Both the position numbers and the translations under genes were made by a program. The notes under the pieces were generated by a model that did no database searches, was not told the origin of the DNA, and worked only from the letters and a program-made list of their open reading frames with translations. A stretch of DNA of 9,331 nt from Candidatus Bathyarchaeota archaeon (GTDB taxonomy: Archaea > Thermoproteota > Bathyarchaeia > EX4484-135): the NCBI GenBank assembly GCA_011040545.1, contig DQYM01000035.1:1-9331 (forward strand), read 5' to 3'. Positions 6,453 to 9,331 of this stretch are shown here, one piece after another. The stretch's first letter is position 1; every line of letters starts with the position of its first letter.

Positions 6453-6469
6453 ATGCTTAAGGCATTTTT
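6453..6469 (+). terminator. Weak candidate terminator after the stomatin gene
   Basis: Short inverted arms ATGC/GCAT flank TTAAG (6453-6465), and the second arm runs into five T residues (6465-6469). Position, 31 bp after the stomatin stop, suits an archaeal T-tract terminator. The stem is only 4 bp, and the same TTAAG/TTTTTAT elements could instead be TATA boxes. Confidence 0.28.
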
Positions 6470-6555
6470 ATGGTGAGGGGGCTTGAGGCAGCTAGGCTGG
6501 CCATTAGTAAGCTCATGGGCTAGGCTTGTTATGGCTAGTAGGGCATCAGGGAAAT

Positions 6556-6594
6556 GCTTAAAGCTGCTAGCACAGCCTAGCCTACCTGGGTGAG
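6556..6594 (+). promoter_or_regulatory. Promoter and SD of rps30e
   Basis: GCTTAAAG (6556-6563) predicts a transcript start near 6586-6587. GGGTGAG (6588-6594) follows and lies 4 nt before the ATG at 6599. The leader would be only about 12 nt and consist mostly of the SD. Confidence 0.5.
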
Positions 6595-6598
6595 GGAA

Positions 6599-6766
6599 AT
6601 GCCCACCCACGGCTCGCTAGCAAAGGCAGGCAAGGTCCGCATGCAGACCCCTAAGCTACCAGCTAGGCCTAGGCGTAGCCCTATCCCAAGGGTGCGGAAT
6701 AGGCGTAACTACATCAAGAGGATCAGGCTAGAGCGTAAGCCTGGCCAGAACTGGAGGATACGGTGA
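6599..6766 (+). CDS. rps30e: 30S ribosomal protein S30e
   Basis: This 55-residue, strongly basic protein is a component of the archaeal/eukaryotic small ribosomal subunit. It shows the full family pattern: MPTHGSLAKAGKVR at the N-terminus (1-14), QTPKLPARPRR (16-26), PRVRNRRNYIKR (30-41) and the ending RKPGQNWRIR (46-55). About one third of the residues are Arg or Lys, as expected for an rRNA-binding protein of this size. Length is normal for archaeal S30e, which lacks the ubiquitin-like fusion of animal FAU. It has its own TATA box and SD, and its stop codon lies inside the SD of the amidohydrolase gene, so the two share a message. Confidence 0.93.
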   Translation: MPTHGSLAKAGKVRMQTPKLPARPRRSPIPRVRNRRNYIKRIRLERKPGQNWRIR

Positions 6767-6768
6767 TC
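6762..6768 (+). promoter_or_regulatory. SD of the amidohydrolase embedding the S30e stop codon
   Basis: GGTGATC matches seven bases of the archaeal anti-SD and is 2 nt before TTG 6771. It contains the TGA stop of rps30e (6764-6766). This supports the unusual TTG start and makes termination-coupled re-initiation likely. Confidence 0.6.
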
Positions 6769-6770
6769 CC

Positions 6771-8360
6771 TTGCCTGAGGCTGACCTCGTAATCCTAAAT
6801 GCCTACCTGGCCTCCCCCGAGAAGGAGGAGATCCTTAAGTGCTCTATGGCCATAGGGGATGGGCGTATCATCACGATGGGGCCAGGGGAGCAGGTCCTCA
6901 AGCTCTCTGGGCCTGGGACCCATATAATAGACCTAGAGGGGCGTGTAGCCCTCCCTGGCCTCTCAGATGCCCATATGCATGGCCTATCCCTTGGTCGCTC
7001 CCTCACCTGGGCCGATCTAAGCGGGGCACGCTCCATAGCGGAGATACAGGAGGCCTTGAGGAAGCATGAGGCTTCCCTTGGCCCTAGCGATTGGCTTATT
7101 GGCTTTGGCTGGGACCACGAGCTACTTAAGGAGCGTAGGTTGCCGAACAAGCATGATTTAGATGCTGTATCTAGGACAAGGCCAATAGCCATATTTAGGA
7201 AGTGCTGGCACCTCTGCGTCCTGAACTCAGCTGCCCTAATGGCCCTTGGGCCAGAGGCCGTAAGGGAGCTAGCATCTACTGGCGAGGCCCTCCTTGAGCC
7301 TAAGACGGGCGAGCCAACTGGCGTGCTAGTTGAGAGGGCACTTGAGGCCGTGAGGGAGGCCATGCCCAAGCTGGATGTGGAAGGGGCCATTAGGGCAGCT
7401 AAGCTAGCCATGAGGGAGGCACTTAGCAAGGGCCTTACGTGCCTACACTGGATCCTAGAGGGGCCTACTGACCTAGCTGCCCTAATGGCCCTCTGGGCAT
7501 CGGGCGACCTGCCAATCCGTATTTACGCTTTATTCCCAGCTGAGGCCCTTGAACACCTCATAGCACTTGGCCTTAGGACTGGCTTTGGCGATGATATGCT
7601 GCGCCTCGGTGCCCTAAAGCTAATACTTGATGGCTCCCTAGGCGCTAAAACGGCCTACCTAAGGGAGCCCTATGCCGATGACCCAGGCAATAGGGGCATG
7701 CTGCTGTACAGCGAGCGGGAGCTGAGGGACATAGCCCTCAAGGCCCATGGGGCTGGGGTACAGCTCGCCATCCACGCCATAGGCGATGGGGCTGTGGAGC
7801 TCGTCCTGAAGGTGCTATCGGAGCTGCCAGGTGGGCCAGGGGGCCTAAGGCATAGGATTGAGCACGCATCTGTCCTCAGCCCAGGCCTGATAAGGGCGAT
7901 GGCCTCCCTTGGCGTGGTGGCATCCGTCCAGCCAAGGTTCATAGTATCTGACTTCTGGGTTGAGGAGCGACTAGGCAGGGAGAGGGCTAGGTGGGCATAC
8001 CCGCTCCGCTCCCTGTTAGAGGCTGGCGTCCCCCTTGCAGCAGGATCAGATGCGCCAGTAGAGCCCATAGATCCACTTGAGGGCATCCTAGCAGCCATAG
8101 GCCCTCCCCAGAGGCCAGAGGAGAGGCTGAGCACTTGGCAGGCCATTAAGGCCTACACGCTTGGGGCTGCCTTCGCCTCCTTTCAAGAGGGCAGGTATGG
8201 CTCCATCAGGCCAGGAGCACTTGCCGACATAACTGTGCTCTCATGTGGGCCAGATGAGTTCACGCCAGAGGGGCTTGAGGAGGCAAGGGTTGAGGCCACC
8301 TTCGTCATGGGCGAGCTTAGGTTCTCAAGGGGTGGCCTCCTTGAGCTCCAGGGGCCTTAA
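6771..8360 (+). CDS. Metal-dependent amidohydrolase, family 3 (YtcJ-like), substrate unknown
   Basis: The 529-residue enzyme is a predicted cytoplasmic metal hydrolase of the YtcJ/NfdA-type amidohydrolase-3 group, which attack N-acyl, formyl or cyclic amide bonds. Visible parts are the N-terminal composite beta domain (about 3-62), metal site HMH (68 and 70) after LPGLSDA, KCWHLCVLNSAAL (144-156), the conserved ILDGSLGAKTA stretch (285-295) with the possible metal-bridging lysine region, H335 in AIHAIGDG, H365 in RIEHASV, and D427 in AGSDAPVEP. The C-terminus returns to the beta domain (YGSIRPGALADITVL, 476-490). All key ligands are present, so it should be active. The start is TTG, backed by the GGTGATC SD; the next in-frame Met (residue 26) would remove the first strands. 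Coupling to rps30e says nothing obvious about its substrate. Confidence 0.9.
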   Translation: MPEADLVILNAYLASPEKEEILKCSMAIGDGRIITMGPGEQVLKLSGPGTHIIDLEGRVALPGLSDAHMHGLSLGRSLTWADLSGARSIAEIQEALRKHEASLGPSDWLIGFGWDHELLKERRLPNKHDLDAVSRTRPIAIFRKCWHLCVLNSAALMALGPEAVRELASTGEALLEPKTGEPTGVLVERALEAVREAMPKLDVEGAIRAAKLAMREALSKGLTCLHWILEGPTDLAALMALWASGDLPIRIYALFPAEALEHLIALGLRTGFGDDMLRLGALKLILDGSLGAKTAYLREPYADDPGNRGMLLYSERELRDIALKAHGAGVQLAIHAIGDGAVELVLKVLSELPGGPGGLRHRIEHASVLSPGLIRAMASLGVVASVQPRFIVSDFWVEERLGRERARWAYPLRSLLEAGVPLAAGSDAPVEPIDPLEGILAAIGPPQRPEERLSTWQAIKAYTLGAAFASFQEGRYGSIRPGALADITVLSCGPDEFTPEGLEEARVEATFVMGELRFSRGGLLELQGP

Positions 8361-8557
8361 GTAGGGCCATAAGGGGACATCAAGCTCCTATATACGAGCA
8401 TCATAAGCTAGCGGGAGTGCAAGGACCTTTTATGTAGGGGCGAGGGGGCCACCTTGAGCTGGCCCATGCAAGGCCCCAGGCTATGGCCCATATAACTGCC
8501 CTAGCTGGTCGCATTAACAAGCCTTAAGGCAGCCTTCCAGCCGACCATAAGCCTGCC
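8361..8557. other. Intergenic spacer with TATA-like boxes, no supported gene
   Basis: The 197-bp gap holds TATATA (8389-8394), TTTTAT (8428-8433), a 6-bp G+C hairpin (GGGCCA 8446-8451 with TGGCCC 8460-8465) and CCTTAAGG (8522-8529). The last is about 32 nt before the next ATG and is the likeliest promoter for the gene at 8558. The T run at 8428 may also end amidohydrolase transcription. Only frames of about 15 codons or fewer are seen, and no tRNA-like motif. Confidence 0.4.
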
Positions 8558-8833
8558 ATGAACGGCCTGGCCCGAAGGATAGTGGACGCCCTGAACAGGG
8601 GGCCAATGCTCTTCGGTGAGATAAGGGCGAGAGTTGATGCCGAGCCCAAGGCCGTCAGGGAGGCACTTGAGGAGCTAGTAAGGGCTGGCCTAGTGCGCAG
8701 GCGTAGATCTGGGCGCTTCTGGATATACTGGCTTGATGGAGATGGCTATGGCCACTTAAGCCCAGCCGATTGGGAGATGGTAGAGGGCCTAACCGTCCTA
8801 CAGGTGCTTGAGGAGGCCTCGAGGCTCAGCTGA
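8558..8833 (+). CDS. Small winged-helix DNA-binding protein
   Basis: This 91-residue protein has a clear ArsR/HTH-type winged-helix pattern. Helix 1 is ARRIVDALNRGP (5-16), followed by LFGEIRARV (18-26), then the recognition region EPKAVREALEELVRAGLV (29-46) and a basic wing RRRRSGRFWIYWLDGDGYG (47-65, one residue under the writing limit). The C-terminal part (66-91, WEMVEGLTVLQVLEEASRLS) is probably a dimerisation helix. There is no cysteine, so a thiol/metal sensor is unlikely. It stands alone between the amidohydrolase and elp3 in the same direction, 91 bp before the elp3 start. A CCTTAAGG box lies about 32 nt upstream of the ATG, and no good SD is visible. Target and ligand are unknown. 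Confidence 0.82.
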   Translation: MNGLARRIVDALNRGPMLFGEIRARVDAEPKAVREALEELVRAGLVRRRRSGRFWIYWLDGDGYGHLSPADWEMVEGLTVLQVLEEASRLS

Positions 8834-8894
8834 GGTCGCTAGAGCGGGGGCACGAAGGCCATAGCAGCTAGCCCTGGCAGCCACGGAGCAGAGC

Positions 8895-8903
8895 AAATTT
8901 AAG
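8895..8903 (+). promoter_or_regulatory. elp3 promoter (TATA box) for a leaderless transcript
   Basis: AAATTTAAG is the most A/T-rich stretch in the spacer and its centre is 26 nt upstream of ATG 8925. No SD precedes that ATG, so transcription probably starts at or next to the start codon. Confidence 0.5.
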
Positions 8904-8924
8904 GCCTGCCCTAGCCTAGCTGTG

Positions 8925-9331
8925 ATGTTGGAGGCGGCCTGCAGGGAGGTCATAGAGGGCCTGATGGCCCTAGAGCGCCCAACGCCAAGGGACGTAGAGA
9001 AGCTGAAGCTAAGGGTCCTAAAGGAATACAAGCTGGAGCGCATGCCTAGGAACTCAGATTTAATAGCATGCCTGAGGCCAGAGGAGCGCCCTAAGCTCCT
9101 ACCGCTTCTAAGGCTGAAGAAGGTCCGCTCTATATCTGGCGTCGTAGTGATAACCGTTATGGCTGAGCCTAGGCCATGCCCAAAGCCTGAGCCATGTATC
9201 TACTGCCCAGGTGGCCCATCCTCTGGGACCCCGCAATCCTACACAGGCCTTGAGCCAGCTTGTAGAAGGGCTATACAAAATGGTTTTGACCCCTACAGGC
9301 AGGTAGCAGCAAGGGTTAAGCAGCTAAGGGA
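8925..9331 (+). CDS. elp3: Elp3 tRNA wobble-uridine modifying enzyme (radical SAM/acetyltransferase), N-terminal part
   Basis: The window contains the first 135 residues of a protein expected to be about 500-550 long. Elp3 uses a radical SAM centre and acetyl-CoA to start carboxymethyl modification at the 5 position of U34 in tRNAs; archaea have it without the other Elongator subunits. The N-terminal tRNA-binding helices (1-60) lead into VRSISGVVVITVM (67-79). The iron-sulphur cysteines are C85, C91 and C94 (CX5CX2C) in a PCPKPEPCIYCPGG context (84-97), followed by the family-specific GTPQSYTGLEPACRRAIQNGF (101-121, in part) and FDPYRQVAAR (121-130). The spacing between the first two cysteines varies in the Elp3 family. 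The acetyltransferase half lies beyond the window. The ATG start has no SD and fits a leaderless message. Confidence 0.94.
   Translation, partial: MLEAACREVIEGLMALERPTPRDVEKLKLRVLKEYKLERMPRNSDLIACLRPEERPKLLPLLRLKKVRSISGVVVITVMAEPRPCPKPEPCIYCPGGPSSGTPQSYTGLEPACRRAIQNGFDPYRQVAARVKQLR

Noticed and set aside
6470..6523. 17-codon frame from ATG 6470 after TTTTT
   Set aside because: Too short, no SD, no recognisable peptide; probably chance within the spacer.
6803..7429. 208-codon minus-strand frame in the amidohydrolase gene
   Set aside because: The plus-strand frame contains the HMH metal site and is a complete enzyme; the reverse frame is a Ser/Pro/Arg-rich shadow.
8446..8465. GGGCCA/TGGCCC hairpin as a structured RNA or terminator
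   Set aside because: Only 6 bp in a G+C-rich spacer rich in GGCC, no T run after it, and no counterpart in the similar spacer upstream.
1..9331. tRNA, rRNA, CRISPR, insertion sequence or toxin-antitoxin genes
   Set aside because: No T-loop GTTCRANNC motif in a cloverleaf context, no regularly spaced repeats, no transposase motifs and no terminal inverted repeats were seen on either strand.

Overview
The window looks like part of a chromosome from a thermophilic archaeon, most likely of the TACK group (Crenarchaeota/Korarchaeota-like). The evidence is a gene for ribosomal protein S30e, an archaeal-type SerRS, a stand-alone archaeal Elp3, an NfeD-stomatin pair of the kind known from Pyrococcus, and heavy use of AGG and ATA codons at roughly 58% G+C. 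TTAA-centred TATA-like boxes sit about 25-32 nt upstream of several starts. Shine-Dalgarno (SD) sites of the GGTGATC/GAGGTG type fit the usual archaeal 16S tail. The species cannot be named from this sequence.

Layout: (1) 1-669, minus strand: 5' part of a class 1B-type dihydroorotate dehydrogenase (pyrD), cut by the window edge. (2) 733-1569, plus strand: pyrK, the FAD/[2Fe-2S] electron-transfer subunit, divergent from pyrD across a 63-bp spacer. (3) 1562-2654: a perfect 17-bp palindrome, a promoter, a multi-pass membrane protein and a winged-helix regulator overlapping it by ATGA. (4) 2668-4169: promoter, roughly 80-nt leader and serS. (5) 4195-6422: nfeD (membrane serine protease) and stomatin/SPFH gene. 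(6) 6556-8360: the small ribosomal protein gene rps30e, coupled to a YtcJ-like amidohydrolase. (7) 8558-8833: a second small winged-helix protein. (8) 8925 to the edge: N-terminal part of Elp3.

Functional links: PyrD and PyrK should form the NAD-dependent dihydroorotate dehydrogenase of pyrimidine synthesis. SerRS, S30e and Elp3 serve translation (tRNA charging, small ribosomal subunit, wobble-uridine modification). NfeD and stomatin form a membrane-quality-control pair. The membrane protein plus winged-helix protein is an archaeal regulatory module of unknown input, with a plausible operator just upstream. No mobile element, CRISPR array, tRNA or rRNA gene is visible. This is mostly a housekeeping region; its least explained parts are the membrane/regulator module with its palindrome, the serS leader, and the two spacers at 6423-6598 and 8361-8557.
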